Source: Rhodospirillales bacterium (GTDB taxonomy: Bacteria > Pseudomonadota > Alphaproteobacteria > ATCC43930 > CGMCC-115725). From it: 53,126 bases of DNA. Under the pieces are notes generated by a model. The model worked only from the letters and a program-made list of their open reading frames with translations. It did not search any database and was not told the origin of the DNA. Position numbers and translations under genes: made by a program. Of the stretch, positions 45,616 to 53,126 are shown piece by piece (position 1 is the stretch's first letter; the number at the start of each line of letters is the position of its first letter). The stretch lies in NCBI GenBank assembly GCA_028291405.1, contig JAQGID010000046.1, forward strand, positions 1 through 53,126. Direction: 5' to 3'.

Positions 45616-45867
45616 TTGAAGCTTCTCTATTTCGCCTGGCTGCGGACCAAGATCGGAATCGCCGAGGAACAGATCGATCTGCCGCCTGAGGTCCGCGACG
45701 TCGGCGCATTGCTGCGCTGGCTGCAGGGTCGCGGCGCCGGCTTTGCGGAGGCGCTCAAGGATCTCTCGGTCGTGCGCGTTGCGGTCAATCAGGACTACGT
45801 CAAGTTCGATCACAAGCTGCGGCCGGGCGACGAGGTCGCGCTATTCCCGCCGGTCACCGGAGGCTGA
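45616..45867 (+). CDS. moaD: molybdopterin synthase sulfur carrier subunit MoaD
   Basis: Ubiquitin-like sulfur carrier of 83 residues whose C-terminal Gly-Gly (LFPPVTGG) is thiocarboxylated to donate sulfur to molybdopterin. The N-terminus LKLLYFAWLRTKIG and the segment VNQDYVKFDHKLRPGDEVAL are typical. A TTG start is chosen because it follows GGAG at seven bases and matches the family length; an ATG eight codons upstream has no ribosome site. moaE follows after 4 bases. Confidence 0.93.
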   Translation: MKLLYFAWLRTKIGIAEEQIDLPPEVRDVGALLRWLQGRGAGFAEALKDLSVVRVAVNQDYVKFDHKLRPGDEVALFPPVTGG

Positions 45868-45871
45868 CGAA

Positions 45872-46333
45872 TTGATCCGGGTCCAGCGCGAGGATTTCGA
45901 CATCGGAGCGGAGATCGCGGCGCTCACTGCCGGCCGCCACGCGATCGGCGGAATCGCGAGCTTCATCGGGCTGGTGCGCGACGTCGCAGGCGACACGACG
46001 GTCGGGGCGATGACCCTCGAGCACTATCCCGGGATGACCGAAACGAAGCTCGCCGAGATCGAGGCGGAGGCGCACCGGCGCTGGCGCCTCGACGCGTCGC
46101 TGATCATCCATCGTTATGGGCGACTCGAGCCGGGCGACCGCATTGTGCTGGTCCTAACCGCGGCGGCGCACCGCGAGGCGGCGCTCGCCAGCTGCGGCTT
46201 CCTGATCGACTGGCTGAAGACCCAGGCACCGTTTTGGAAACTCGAGGAAACCGGATCCGGCGACCGCTGGGTCGCGGCGCGCGACGCCGACGAGGATGCC
46301 GCGCGGCGGTGGCGCGACGAGCAGGGCCAATGA
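45872..46333 (+). CDS. moaE: molybdopterin synthase catalytic subunit MoaE
   Basis: Catalytic subunit of 153 residues that pairs with MoaD to convert precursor Z into molybdopterin. Family blocks: GGIASFIGLVRDVAGDTTVG, TLEHYPGMTETKLAEIEAEA, IIHRYGRLEPGDRIVLVLTA, and the lysine-containing active segment WLKTQAPFWKLEETGSGDRW. A TTG start is used, behind GGAGG, shortly after moaD. The C-terminus is slightly extended and charged. A strong hairpin follows the stop. Confidence 0.94.
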   Translation: MIRVQREDFDIGAEIAALTAGRHAIGGIASFIGLVRDVAGDTTVGAMTLEHYPGMTETKLAEIEAEAHRRWRLDASLIIHRYGRLEPGDRIVLVLTAAAHREAALASCGFLIDWLKTQAPFWKLEETGSGDRWVAARDADEDAARRWRDEQGQ

Positions 46334-46334
46334 A

Positions 46335-46373
46335 CTCCTCTCCCCGGCCGCAGGTCTCGGCGGGGGAGAGGAG
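46335..46373. terminator. strong hairpin after moaE (terminator-like or palindromic unit)
   Basis: An 11-base perfect inverted repeat, CTCCTCTCCCC and GGGGAGAGGAG, with a 17-base loop, starts immediately after the moaE stop. There is no T-run on either side, so it is not a classical intrinsic terminator. It lies between the convergent moaE and ilvE genes and could act on both strands, or be a short palindromic repeat unit. Confidence 0.55.
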
Positions 46374-46395
46374 CCCAGGAAGCCGTGTGCGCGGA

Positions 46396-47271
46396 TTAAG
46401 CCCTTCCGACCAACTTGTCGAACGCGCCGATCAGCCGATTGGTGACCGGCCCCGGGGTGAAGCTATAGTCGCCGATCTCGCCGACCGGCGTGATCTCGGC
46501 CGCCGTGCCGGTGATGAACACCTCGTTCGCCTGGGCGAGCTCGTCCGGCCAGATCGCGCGCTCGACGACCTTGATCTGATTGTCGCGGGCGAGACCGATG
46601 ACAGTCTGGCGCGTGATGCCGTCGAGGAAGCAATCTGGGGTCGGCGTATGCAGCTGCCCGTCGATCGCCAGGAAGAGGTTGGCGCCGGTCGCTTCCGCGA
46701 GCTGGCCGCGCCAGTCGAGCATCAGCGCATCATCATAGCCCTCGGCCTCGGCATCGTGCTTGGCGAGCGTGCAGATCATGTAAAGCCCGGCCGCCTTCGC
46801 CGCGGTCGGGGCGGTATTCGGCGCCGGCCTCGCCCATTTCGCCCATTTCATGCGGATGCCCTTGACGCGCGCTTCGGGCGAGAAATACGACGGCCATTCC
46901 CAGATCGCGATCGCGACGTGGATCTTGGTGGCCTGCGCCGCGACGCCCATCTGCTCCGGGCCGCGCCAGGCGACCGGCCGGACATAGCCGTTCGGGATGC
47001 CGGTCGCCTCGACCGTCTCGTTCGTCGCGTCCATCAATTCCTCGAGCGACAGCGGCAGCTCGAAACCCAGCATCCGCCCGGAATCGATCAAGCGCTGCGA
47101 ATGCTCGCGCAGCTTGAAGACCTTGCCGTCATAAATCCGCTCGCCTTCGAAGACGCAGCTGGCGTAATGCAGCGCATGCGTCAGAACGTGGATCTGCGCA
47201 TTGCGCCACGGCACCAGCCTGCCGTCGAGCCAGATGACGCCGTCGCGGTCGTCGAAGGGAAGGATGGACAT
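46396..47271 (-). CDS. ilvE: branched-chain amino acid aminotransferase
   Basis: PLP enzyme of 291 residues for the last step of valine, leucine and isoleucine synthesis. The opening ILPFDDRDGVIWLDGRLVPW and HALHYASCVFEGERIYDGKV are typical of fold-type IV enzymes. The PLP lysine lies in APTAAKAAGLYMICTLAKH, and the class IV signature includes EATGANLFL and DGITRQTVIGLA. The start MSILPFDD lies 9 bases behind GAGG; a TTG five codons upstream is less likely. It is divergent from a MarR regulator and shares its upstream palindromes. Confidence 0.95.
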   Translation of the reverse strand: MSILPFDDRDGVIWLDGRLVPWRNAQIHVLTHALHYASCVFEGERIYDGKVFKLREHSQRLIDSGRMLGFELPLSLEELMDATNETVEATGIPNGYVRPVAWRGPEQMGVAAQATKIHVAIAIWEWPSYFSPEARVKGIRMKWAKWARPAPNTAPTAAKAAGLYMICTLAKHDAEAEGYDDALMLDWRGQLAEATGANLFLAIDGQLHTPTPDCFLDGITRQTVIGLARDNQIKVVERAIWPDELAQANEVFITGTAAEITPVGEIGDYSFTPGPVTNRLIGAFDKLVGRA

Positions 47272-47291
47272 GGGCGAATTCCTCAAATATC

Positions 47292-47323
47292 TCTCTAGAG
47301 ATGCGACACGTTAGAATGTGTCG
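47292..47323. promoter_or_regulatory. palindromes between ilvE and marR
   Basis: Two inverted repeats lie in the 96-base gap between the divergent genes: the perfect TCTCTAGAGA (47292-47301), near the ilvE start, and CGACAC with GTGTCG (47304-47323, 8-base spacer). A third candidate, GTCA and TGAC around ACATGTC, spans the marR start codon. Their place suggests operator sites for the MarR protein or the neighbouring response regulator. Confidence 0.45.
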
Positions 47324-47367
47324 TGATGATGGTCCAGCTCGTAACATTCGACCAAAAATAAGTCAAC

Positions 47368-47889
47368 ATGTCTGACATAAAAACTGCCGCAAACCCGCTT
47401 TTTCTCCGCGAGGACGAGCTCCGCCAGGGGATCGAGCTGCTGTTCTACGCCTATCGCGACTTCACGTCAGAACCGGATGCGATTCTGGCGCAATACGGCT
47501 TCGGTCGGGCGCATCATCGCGTCGTCTATTTCGTCGGCCGCCACCCCGAGATGACGGTCACCGAGCTGCTCGGCATCCTCAAGATCACCAAGCAGAGCCT
47601 GAGCCGCGTCCTCAGCCAGCTCGTCGAGCAGGGCTTCGTCAAGCAGCGCGCCGGCGAGCGCGATCGGCGGCAACGGCTGCTCGAGCTCACGGCCAAGGGC
47701 ATCGAGCTCGAACGGCAGCTTTCGGAGACGCAGCGGGCGCGAGTCGCCAATGCCTATCGCGAGGCCGGGGCCCAGGCCGTCGAAGGGTTCCGCAAGGTGA
47801 TGCTCGGGATCATCGGCAGCGTGGACGACCGCGCCCGCTTCGAACGCCCCCGTTTCGAGGCCGGCCGGCCGGCCCCCGGGCGACGGTAA
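47368..47889 (+). CDS. MarR family transcriptional regulator (PetP-like)
   Basis: Winged-helix regulator of 173 residues. The DNA-binding part runs from FGRAHHRVVYFVGRHPEMTV through LGILKITKQSLSRVLSQLVE to QGFVKQRAGERDRRQRLLEL, the wing. The C-terminus is proline- and arginine-rich. It is followed 35 bases later by an OmpR-type response regulator and a kinase; the MarR-regulator pair resembles the petP-petR genes of Rhodobacter. It is divergent from ilvE, whose promoter region it may also control. Confidence 0.9.
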   Translation: MSDIKTAANPLFLREDELRQGIELLFYAYRDFTSEPDAILAQYGFGRAHHRVVYFVGRHPEMTVTELLGILKITKQSLSRVLSQLVEQGFVKQRAGERDRRQRLLELTAKGIELERQLSETQRARVANAYREAGAQAVEGFRKVMLGIIGSVDDRARFERPRFEAGRPAPGRR

Positions 47890-47923
47890 CGACAGGCCTG
47901 ACGGCGCACGGTATAGTGCGATC

Positions 47924-48616
47924 ATGGAGCAGGCCGAACCGCATCTCCTGGTCGTCGACGACGATGCGCGGATCCGCGAGCTGTTGCGCCGCTACCTCGC
48001 CAGCACCGGCTTCCGCGTGACGACGGCGAGCGACGCTGCCGAGGCGCGCGCCAAGCTCGCGAGCATGGAGTTCGATCTCGTCGTCCTCGACGTCATGATG
48101 CCCGGCGAGAATGGCCTCGATCTGACGCAGTCTCTGCGTTCGACCAGCCGCACCCCGATCCTGCTGCTGACGGCGATGGCCGAGCCGGAGGACCGCATCG
48201 CCGGGCTGGAACGCGGCGCCGACGACTACCTCGTCAAGCCGTTCGAGCCGCGCGAGCTGGTGCTGCGCATCCGGAACGTGCTGCAGCGCGTCACGGCGGG
48301 CGCCCGGGAGACCGCGCCCAGTCGTTACCTGCGCTTCGGCGCCTTTCGCTTCGACGTCGAGCGCACCGAGCTCTATCGCGGCGCCGAGCTGATCCATTTG
48401 ACCACGGCGGAGGCGGCGCTGCTGTTCTCGCTGATCGACCGGCCGAACGAGCCGGTGTCGCGCGAGGAGCTGGCGACCGAGGCGCAGTTCAGCGGCAACG
48501 TCCGGACCGTTGACGTGCAGATGACGCGGCTGCGGCGCAAGATCGAGCACGATCTCAAATTCCCGCGCTATCTGCAGACGGTGCGGGGGACGGGCTATGT
48601 CTTCAAGCCTGACTGA
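47924..48616 (+). CDS. OmpR-family response regulator (PetR-like)
   Basis: Two-component regulator of 230 residues. The receiver domain has the acid pair DDD near residue 12, the phospho-acceptor Asp56 in DLVVLDVMMPGENG, a threonine in LLLTAM and Lys105 in DDYLVKPFEPRELV. The winged-helix output domain follows from about 130 (FGAFRFDVERTELYRG) to the end (VDVQMTRLRRKIEHDLKFPR). It overlaps the next gene, the partner kinase, by 20 bases. The target genes are not stated by the sequence; the nearby ilvE and cytochrome maturation genes are candidates. Confidence 0.94.
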   Translation: MEQAEPHLLVVDDDARIRELLRRYLASTGFRVTTASDAAEARAKLASMEFDLVVLDVMMPGENGLDLTQSLRSTSRTPILLLTAMAEPEDRIAGLERGADDYLVKPFEPRELVLRIRNVLQRVTAGARETAPSRYLRFGAFRFDVERTELYRGAELIHLTTAEAALLFSLIDRPNEPVSREELATEAQFSGNVRTVDVQMTRLRRKIEHDLKFPRYLQTVRGTGYVFKPD

Positions 48617-49979
48617 CGGGCGGCCGGCGTCGGCGCCCGGCCAGACCCGGCGCGCCGCCAGCGTTGCGCCGCCGCGTAACGTGATCAAGCGGGTCCTGCC
48701 GCGCTCGCTGTTCGGCCGCTCGCTGCTGATCATCGTGATGCCGCTGATCCTGCTGCAGGTGATCTCCACCTGGATCTTCTACGATCGCCATTGGGCGACC
48801 GTGGAGCGGCGTCTATCGACCGGCGTCGCCGGCGATATCGCGCTGGTGATCGACAGCATGGGCGATTTCGCAGAGCAGGGTGCCACCGCACGGCTCTTCG
48901 CGGTCGCGGGCGCCACCACCGAGCTGAACTTCAGCTTCGAGCCGGACGGCAGCCTGCCCGACGCGGCGAAGGGTGTCGGCGGCAACAAGGCGCTGCACGC
49001 CGCCTTGCGAGACCGCATCCAACGACCCTATCGTGTCCTGCCGAGCGCCGATCCGCGGCGCCTCAGCGTTGCCGTGCTCCTGCCGTCCGGCGTGCTGTAC
49101 GTCGCGGTCCCGCTTGAGCGGCTCTATACCTCGACGACTTATGTCTTCGTGCTGTGGATGGTCGGTTCCTCGCTGATCCTGTTCGGCGTCGCCACCATGT
49201 TCATGCGCAACCAGGTCCGCTCGCTGCGCCGCCTGGCTTACGCCGCGGAGAGTCTTGGCAAGGGCCGCAACGTGCCGAACTTCAAGCTCGAGGGCGCGAC
49301 CGAAATCCGTCAGGCGGCGGCGGCGTTCCTCGTGATGCGCGACCGCATCCAGCGCCAGATCAGCCAGCGCACCGAGATGCTGGCCGGCGTCAGCCACGAT
49401 CTGCGGACGCCGCTGACCCGGATGAAGCTCGCCCTCGCGCTGCTCGGCGAGGGGCAGGCGATCGATGAGCTGCAATCCGACGTCTCCGAGATGGAGAAGA
49501 TGGTGCAGGGCTATCTCGAGTTTGCGCGCGGCGAGGGGGCCGAGGTGCCGGTCGAGGCCGACCTGCCGCTGCTGCTCGAGGAGATCGTCGCGCAGAACCG
49601 CCGCGACAACGGCTCGATCTCGCTCACGGCGCCGCCCGATTACGCGATGCTGCTGCGGCCCAACGCGCTGAAGCGCTGTATCGCCAACCTCGTCAGCAAC
49701 GCCCGACGCCACGGCAGCCACGTTTGGCTTACGGCGCTGCCCGGCCGCGACGGCATCGACATCTTGGTCGACGACGACGGGCCCGGCATCGCGCCCGAGT
49801 ACCGCGAGGCAGTCTTCCGCGCCTTCTTCCGCATCGACTCCTCGCGGAACGTCACGACCGGCGGCGTCGGCCTCGGTCTCACCATCGCCCGCGACGTGGC
49901 GCGCGGCCACGGTGGCGAGCTGACCCTCGAAGCCTCGCCGCAGGGCGGCCTCCGCGCCCGCGTCCATTTGCCGAGCTGA
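48597..49979 (+). CDS. membrane sensor histidine kinase (EnvZ-like)
   Basis: Kinase of 460 residues with two membrane helices (SLLIIVMPLILLQVISTWIF near 45-65, and YVFVLWMVGSSLILFGVATM near 185) that enclose a periplasmic sensor of about 115 residues. A HAMP linker follows, then the phospho-acceptor His267 in MLAGVSHDLRTPLTRMKLAL. The ATPase boxes are NLVSNARRHG, DDDGPGIAPEYRE and TTGGVGLGLTIARD. This order and length match the EnvZ/OsmY-type OmpR partner kinases. Its start lies within the end of the regulator gene. The signal is unknown. Confidence 0.93.
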   Translation: MSSSLTDGRPASAPGQTRRAASVAPPRNVIKRVLPRSLFGRSLLIIVMPLILLQVISTWIFYDRHWATVERRLSTGVAGDIALVIDSMGDFAEQGATARLFAVAGATTELNFSFEPDGSLPDAAKGVGGNKALHAALRDRIQRPYRVLPSADPRRLSVAVLLPSGVLYVAVPLERLYTSTTYVFVLWMVGSSLILFGVATMFMRNQVRSLRRLAYAAESLGKGRNVPNFKLEGATEIRQAAAAFLVMRDRIQRQISQRTEMLAGVSHDLRTPLTRMKLALALLGEGQAIDELQSDVSEMEKMVQGYLEFARGEGAEVPVEADLPLLLEEIVAQNRRDNGSISLTAPPDYAMLLRPNALKRCIANLVSNARRHGSHVWLTALPGRDGIDILVDDDGPGIAPEYREAVFRAFFRIDSSRNVTTGGVGLGLTIARDVARGHGGELTLEASPQGGLRARVHLPS

Positions 49980-49986
49980 CGGCGCG

Positions 49987-50559
49987 CTATTTGCAGCTTT
50001 TAGGGATCGGGGTCGCGGGCGAATACCGCACCACCAGACGGCGGTCCGGCGATACGTTCTGCAGCGGCACCTGCTCGGCGAGCGGCCGCCGCGGATCGTC
50101 GTACTGGTCCGGCAGGTAGTCGAGCGTCGGCCCGGCGAAGCCGAGAAAGCTCGCCTCGATCGTCTCGTCGGACGCCTGCCAGAACCGGTCGACGAAGCTA
50201 CCGCGGTCGCAGCCCAAGGCGGCGCTTCCGTATCGATCGCCGAGCGTCGCGAGGACCTTCGCGAAGATCGCCGGCGTCGCATATTGCCGGCGGCGTTCGA
50301 GCAGGACGTGGGCGAGACGCCGTGTTCGCTTGTCCATCTGGAAATAGACACGGAAGGTCTCGCCGGCGAACGCCACGTCTGTCAGCACCACCTCGGCATA
50401 GCTGTCGCCGAACTCGATCGGCGGCTGCAGAACGTGTGCGCTCGCGCCGTAGGCGGCGGCAAGCTGCGACGCCGTCATGCCCCATTGCGCCTTGTCCCAC
50501 CCGGCCGCCGCGGCCGGCGCCGCGACGAGCGACAGAAAGATGACGAGCGGCTTCAGCAT
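49987..50559 (-). CDS. exported hypothetical protein (190 aa)
   Basis: Predicted periplasmic protein of 190 residues. The signal peptide is MLKPLVIFLSLVAAPAAAAG. The mature part begins WDKAQWGMTASQLAAAYGAS, a pattern I recall from small envelope proteins with a helix followed by a beta-sheet (EFGDSYAEVVLTDVAFAGET, then FRVYFQMDKRTRRLAHVLLE). Two cysteines are present, in ALGCDRGSF and at the end (PKSCK). The function is unknown. It is convergent with the kinase gene and divergent from ccmB, standing where ccmA would be expected in many genomes. Confidence 0.75.
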   Translation of the reverse strand: MLKPLVIFLSLVAAPAAAAGWDKAQWGMTASQLAAAYGASAHVLQPPIEFGDSYAEVVLTDVAFAGETFRVYFQMDKRTRRLAHVLLERRRQYATPAIFAKVLATLGDRYGSAALGCDRGSFVDRFWQASDETIEASFLGFAGPTLDYLPDQYDDPRRPLAEQVPLQNVSPDRRLVVRYSPATPIPKSCK

Positions 50560-50653
50560 GGGCTGGACGACTTTCCGCGGCTAGGACGAGGCGAGGACAC
50601 CGCCCCGCCGCGATGTGGTATTCAGGATCGTCCTCGACCAATCTTCGGAAAAG

Positions 50654-51349
50654 ATGGCGTTCGCAACCCAATCCGTCAGCCTCGGCCGCAGCTTTCTTTT
50701 GTTGGTCTACCGCGATCTGCGCCTCGCAATGCGGCAAGGCGGCGACGCGGCGATGGTGGTCGCCTTCTTTGTGCTGACCGTCATTCTTTTCCCCTTCGGC
50801 GTCGGGCCGGAGCCGGCGCTGCTGGCGCGGATCGGCTCCGGCATCGTCTGGGTGACGGCGCTGCTGGCAGCGCTGCTCTCGCTCGATCGGCTGTTTCTCG
50901 CCGATTACGAGGACGGCAGCCTCGAGGCGCTGGCCCTGCAACCGCTGCCGCTCGAGCTCGTCGTGCTCGCGAAATGCCTCGCGCATTGGCTGGTGACCGG
51001 CCTTCCTCTGGCCGTGACGGCGCCGCTCCTCGGGCTGCTTCTCGGGATCGCGCCGGCGGGCTACGGCGCACTCGTCCTCGGGATGGCGCTCGGGACGCCC
51101 AGCCTCAGTCTGATCGGCGCGATCGGCGCCGCGCTGACGCTCGGGGCGCGGCGCGGCGGCGTCCTGCTTTCGCTGCTCGTCCTGCCGCTTTACGTGCCGG
51201 TGCTCATCCTCGGCGCCGCCGCCGTCGAGGGGGCGGTTTCCGGTCTCGGTGCGACACCCCATCTCTTGGTTCTCGCCGCGATCGCCCTCGCGGCGCTGCC
51301 GATGACTGCACTCGCCGGCGCTGCGGCGATCCGGCAGGCGTTAGAGTAG
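50654..51349 (+). CDS. ccmB: heme exporter protein CcmB
   Basis: Membrane permease of 231 residues, part of the CcmABCDE complex that releases heme-loaded CcmE for cytochrome c maturation. The N-terminal segment SLLLVYRDLRLAMRQGGDAA-like opening (RSFLLLVYRDLRLAMRQGG) and FFVLTVILFPFGVGPEPALL are typical; six hydrophobic helices follow, and LLSLDRLFLADYEDGSLEAL is the family signature. The start was placed at MAFATQSVSL; the frame opens 13 codons upstream. The usual partner ATPase gene ccmA is not adjacent. ccmC follows after 50 bases. Confidence 0.93.
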   Translation: MAFATQSVSLGRSFLLLVYRDLRLAMRQGGDAAMVVAFFVLTVILFPFGVGPEPALLARIGSGIVWVTALLAALLSLDRLFLADYEDGSLEALALQPLPLELVVLAKCLAHWLVTGLPLAVTAPLLGLLLGIAPAGYGALVLGMALGTPSLSLIGAIGAALTLGARRGGVLLSLLVLPLYVPVLILGAAAVEGAVSGLGATPHLLVLAAIALAALPMTALAGAAAIRQALE

Positions 51350-51399
51350 GGAGTCTTTAACGTGCGCTGCGACCTCGGTTTGCGCTAGAACAACGGGCT

Positions 51400-52170
51400 A
51401 TGAACCGCTTCGCCAACCCGACCCGCTTCATGCGCATCAGCGCCGCCGTTCTGCCGGCGATCGGCTGGCTGACGGCGCTCCTGCTTGTCGTTGGCCTAGT
51501 CCTGGCGCTGTTCGTCGCGCCGCCCGACTATCAGCAGGGCGAGAGCGTCCGGATCATGTTCATCCATGTACCGGCGGCTTGGATGGCGCTCTTCGTCTAC
51601 GCCAATCTCGCCCTCGCCAGCGCCGCCGGGCTGATCTGGCGCCATCCTCTCGCCGAGATCGCGGCGCAGGAGGCAGCGCCCCTCGGCGCGGCCTTCACCC
51701 TCGTCTGCCTCGTCACCGGCTCGCTCTGGGGGCAGCCGATGTGGGGCACCTGGTGGGTGTGGGACGCGCGGCTGACCTCGGTCCTGGTGATGTTCTTCCT
51801 CTATCTCGGCTATATCGCGCTGGTGCACGCCTTCGACGACCCGACGCGCGGCGCCCGCGCCGGCGCGATCCTCGCGATGGTCGGCGTCGTCAATCTGCCC
51901 ATCATCAAATTCTCGGTCGACTGGTGGAACACGCTGCACCAGCCGGCGAGCGTCTTCCGGCTCGGCGGCCCGACGATCGTGCTGTCGATGCTGCTGCCGC
52001 TCCTCGTCATGGCGATCGCCTTCACAATCCTGTTCTTCTGGCTCTGGCTCGTACGCATCCGCAGCGCGATCGTCGCCCGCAAGCTGCGCTCGCTGCGCCT
52101 GGCCGGCGCCGACGATTTTGCGCAGCTCGACGCCTCCGGCGGAAAGCCGGCCGGCTCGTATCCATCTTGA
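51400..52170 (+). CDS. ccmC: heme-handling protein CcmC
   Basis: Inner-membrane protein of 256 residues that loads heme onto CcmE. The tryptophan-rich WWD-type motif is QPMWGTWWVWDARLTSVLVM, the hallmark of heme-handling proteins, flanked by two conserved histidines in FIHVPAAWMALFVY and WWNTLHQPASVF. Six hydrophobic helices are visible. The C-terminus is long and polar. It is followed 12 bases later by ccmD. Confidence 0.96.
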   Translation: MNRFANPTRFMRISAAVLPAIGWLTALLLVVGLVLALFVAPPDYQQGESVRIMFIHVPAAWMALFVYANLALASAAGLIWRHPLAEIAAQEAAPLGAAFTLVCLVTGSLWGQPMWGTWWVWDARLTSVLVMFFLYLGYIALVHAFDDPTRGARAGAILAMVGVVNLPIIKFSVDWWNTLHQPASVFRLGGPTIVLSMLLPLLVMAIAFTILFFWLWLVRIRSAIVARKLRSLRLAGADDFAQLDASGGKPAGSYPS

Positions 52171-52182
52171 GCGCGTAGGCGC

Positions 52183-52368
52183 ATGGAGAATTTGACGCAC
52201 TATTTCGCAATGGGCGGTTATGCGGCCTTCGTCTGGCCGGCCTACGCCGTCGCCTTGATCGTGCTCGGCGGGATGGCGCTGCAGAGCCTGCGCGCCTATT
52301 GGCGCAATTTGCGGCAGCTCGAGACGCTGCAGCAGGAACGGCCGGGCCGCCGCCGAGGTGCGCGATGA
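52183..52368 (+). CDS. ccmD: heme exporter protein CcmD
   Basis: Small membrane protein of 61 residues that joins CcmC and CcmE. It has the expected short N-terminus (MENLTHYFAMGGYAAFVWPA), one membrane helix (YAVALIVLGGMALQSLRA) and a basic C-terminal tail ending RPGRRRGAR. Its stop overlaps the start of ccmE (ATGA). Confidence 0.93.
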   Translation: MENLTHYFAMGGYAAFVWPAYAVALIVLGGMALQSLRAYWRNLRQLETLQQERPGRRRGAR

Positions 52369-52832
52369 CCCGCAAGCGCCGCCGGCTCACCGCCGTCCTG
52401 GCCGGGCTGGCGACGCTCGGCCTTGCGACCTTCCTCGTCCTCACCGCCTTTAGCGACAACCTTGTCTTCTTCTACAGCCCGAGCGATCTGAAGACCAAGC
52501 ACGTGCCGTTCGAGCGCCAGCTGCGCATCGGTGGCCTCGTCGAGGAGCACAGCGTCAAGCGCGAGGCGGACGGGAAGACGATCGACTTCCGCGTCACCGA
52601 CGGCAGCAACACCGTGGCGGTGACGTTCACCGGTGGGCTTCCCGATCTTTTCCGCGAGGGCCAGGGCGTCGTCGCCGAAGGAGTGCTGCGGCGCGACGGC
52701 AGCTTCCTCGCCTCGAACGTGCTCGCCAAACACGACGAGAAATACATGCCGCCCGAGGTCGCCGATGCGCTAAAGCGGTCCGGGCATTGGCAAGAGACCA
52801 GCGCATCGGGCAACGCGGAGGCGCGCAAATGA
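52365..52832 (+). CDS. ccmE: heme chaperone CcmE
   Basis: Periplasmic heme chaperone of 155 residues, anchored by one N-terminal helix (LTAVLAGLATLGLATFLVLT). The OB-fold body is visible (RIGGLVEEHSVKREADGKTI, VTFTGGLPDLFREGQGVVAE), and the covalent heme ligand is His123 in LAKHDEKYMPPEV, with Tyr127 as the expected axial ligand (HxxxY). The start overlaps ccmD by four bases, and its stop overlaps ccmF (ATGA). Confidence 0.96.
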   Translation: MTRKRRRLTAVLAGLATLGLATFLVLTAFSDNLVFFYSPSDLKTKHVPFERQLRIGGLVEEHSVKREADGKTIDFRVTDGSNTVAVTFTGGLPDLFREGQGVVAEGVLRRDGSFLASNVLAKHDEKYMPPEVADALKRSGHWQETSASGNAEARK

Positions 52833-53126
52833 TCGCCGAGATCGGCCACTACGCTCTTGTCCTGGCTTTGCTGCTGGCGCTGCTGCAGTCGAGCCTGCCG
52901 CTCTATGGGGCGTCGCGCAATCGGGTGCCGTTCATGGCGCTGGCCGACAACACGGCGGTGGCGCAGCTGGTGCTGGTCCTCACCGCCTTCCTGGCGCTGA
53001 TGCACGCCTACGTGACCTCGGATTTCTCGCTGCTCAACGTCGCCCAGAACAGTCATTCGATGAAGCCGATGCTGTACAAGGTGACGGGCGTTTGGAGCAA
53101 CCACGAGGGCTCGATGCTCCTGTGGG
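52829..53126 (+). CDS. ccmF: heme lyase CcmF, 5' part (cut by window end)
   Basis: The first 99 residues of the membrane heme lyase that attaches heme to apocytochrome c. The opening MIAEIGHYALVLALLLALLQ and the block SSLPLYGASRNRVPFMALAD are typical. The segment VTGVWSNHEGSMLLW at the edge precedes the WWD domain. The remaining roughly 550 residues lie outside the window. The start overlaps the ccmE stop. Confidence 0.94.
   Translation, partial: MIAEIGHYALVLALLLALLQSSLPLYGASRNRVPFMALADNTAVAQLVLVLTAFLALMHAYVTSDFSLLNVAQNSHSMKPMLYKVTGVWSNHEGSMLLW

Overview
The window is a high-GC, densely packed bacterial chromosome segment, best explained as an alphaproteobacterium. The strongest evidence is a circularly permuted (two-piece) tmRNA gene next to an alpha-type SspB. 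Gene-order blocks common in that class support it: fumC with a small RHH_4 protein, DUF4169, SspB and ThyX nearby; uvrC-pgsA; moaD-moaE; and ilvE divergent from a MarR/response-regulator/kinase cluster. Order or genus cannot be fixed from the sequence alone. I see no prophage, IS transposase or CRISPR array.

Left part (1-19 kb). A minus-strand cluster encodes a luciferase-like monooxygenase, a solute-binding protein, a 6-phosphogluconate-dehydrogenase-like enzyme and an ABC ATPase/permease pair, with an MFS carrier downstream. It looks like uptake plus catabolism of an unknown small organic compound. Next come a secreted serine protease with an unusual C-terminal domain, a TetR regulator overlapping a giant LplT-Aas lysophospholipid repair protein (with a visible operator), a small lipoprotein, a fused indolepyruvate:ferredoxin oxidoreductase, a small repeat protein, a D-lactate/glycolate dehydrogenase preceded by a GntR-type palindrome, and a peroxiredoxin.

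Middle (19-36 kb). Two unrelated fumarases (class I and class II) flank an ECF sigma / anti-sigma / CnrX-like periplasmic sensor set. They are followed by an RHH protein, a large AsmA protein, DUF4169, a macrodomain hydrolase, a Tat-exported CpdB-type nucleotidase with no ordinary start codon, SspB, and the permuted ssrA gene with a readable tag and promoter. After this lie a quinone-oxidoreductase-like enzyme, ThyX, a PH-domain membrane protein and a DUF3108 protein.

Right part (37-53 kb). uvrB overlaps a pteridine-reductase-like SDR. uvrC carries an in-frame palindromic repeat element inside its coding sequence. Then come pgsA, mobB, moeA, moaD and moaE (molybdenum cofactor), ilvE, and a divergent marR-response regulator-kinase cluster. 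The window ends in cytochrome c maturation genes ccmB-C-D-E-F, with ccmF cut by the edge and no ccmA alongside.

The most unusual observations are the repeat element translated inside uvrC, the CpdB gene whose only plausible start (CTG) lies in a hairpin directly behind sspB, the legible two-piece tmRNA gene beside the gene for the adaptor that recognises its tag, and the self-contained ECF signalling set between two fumarases.
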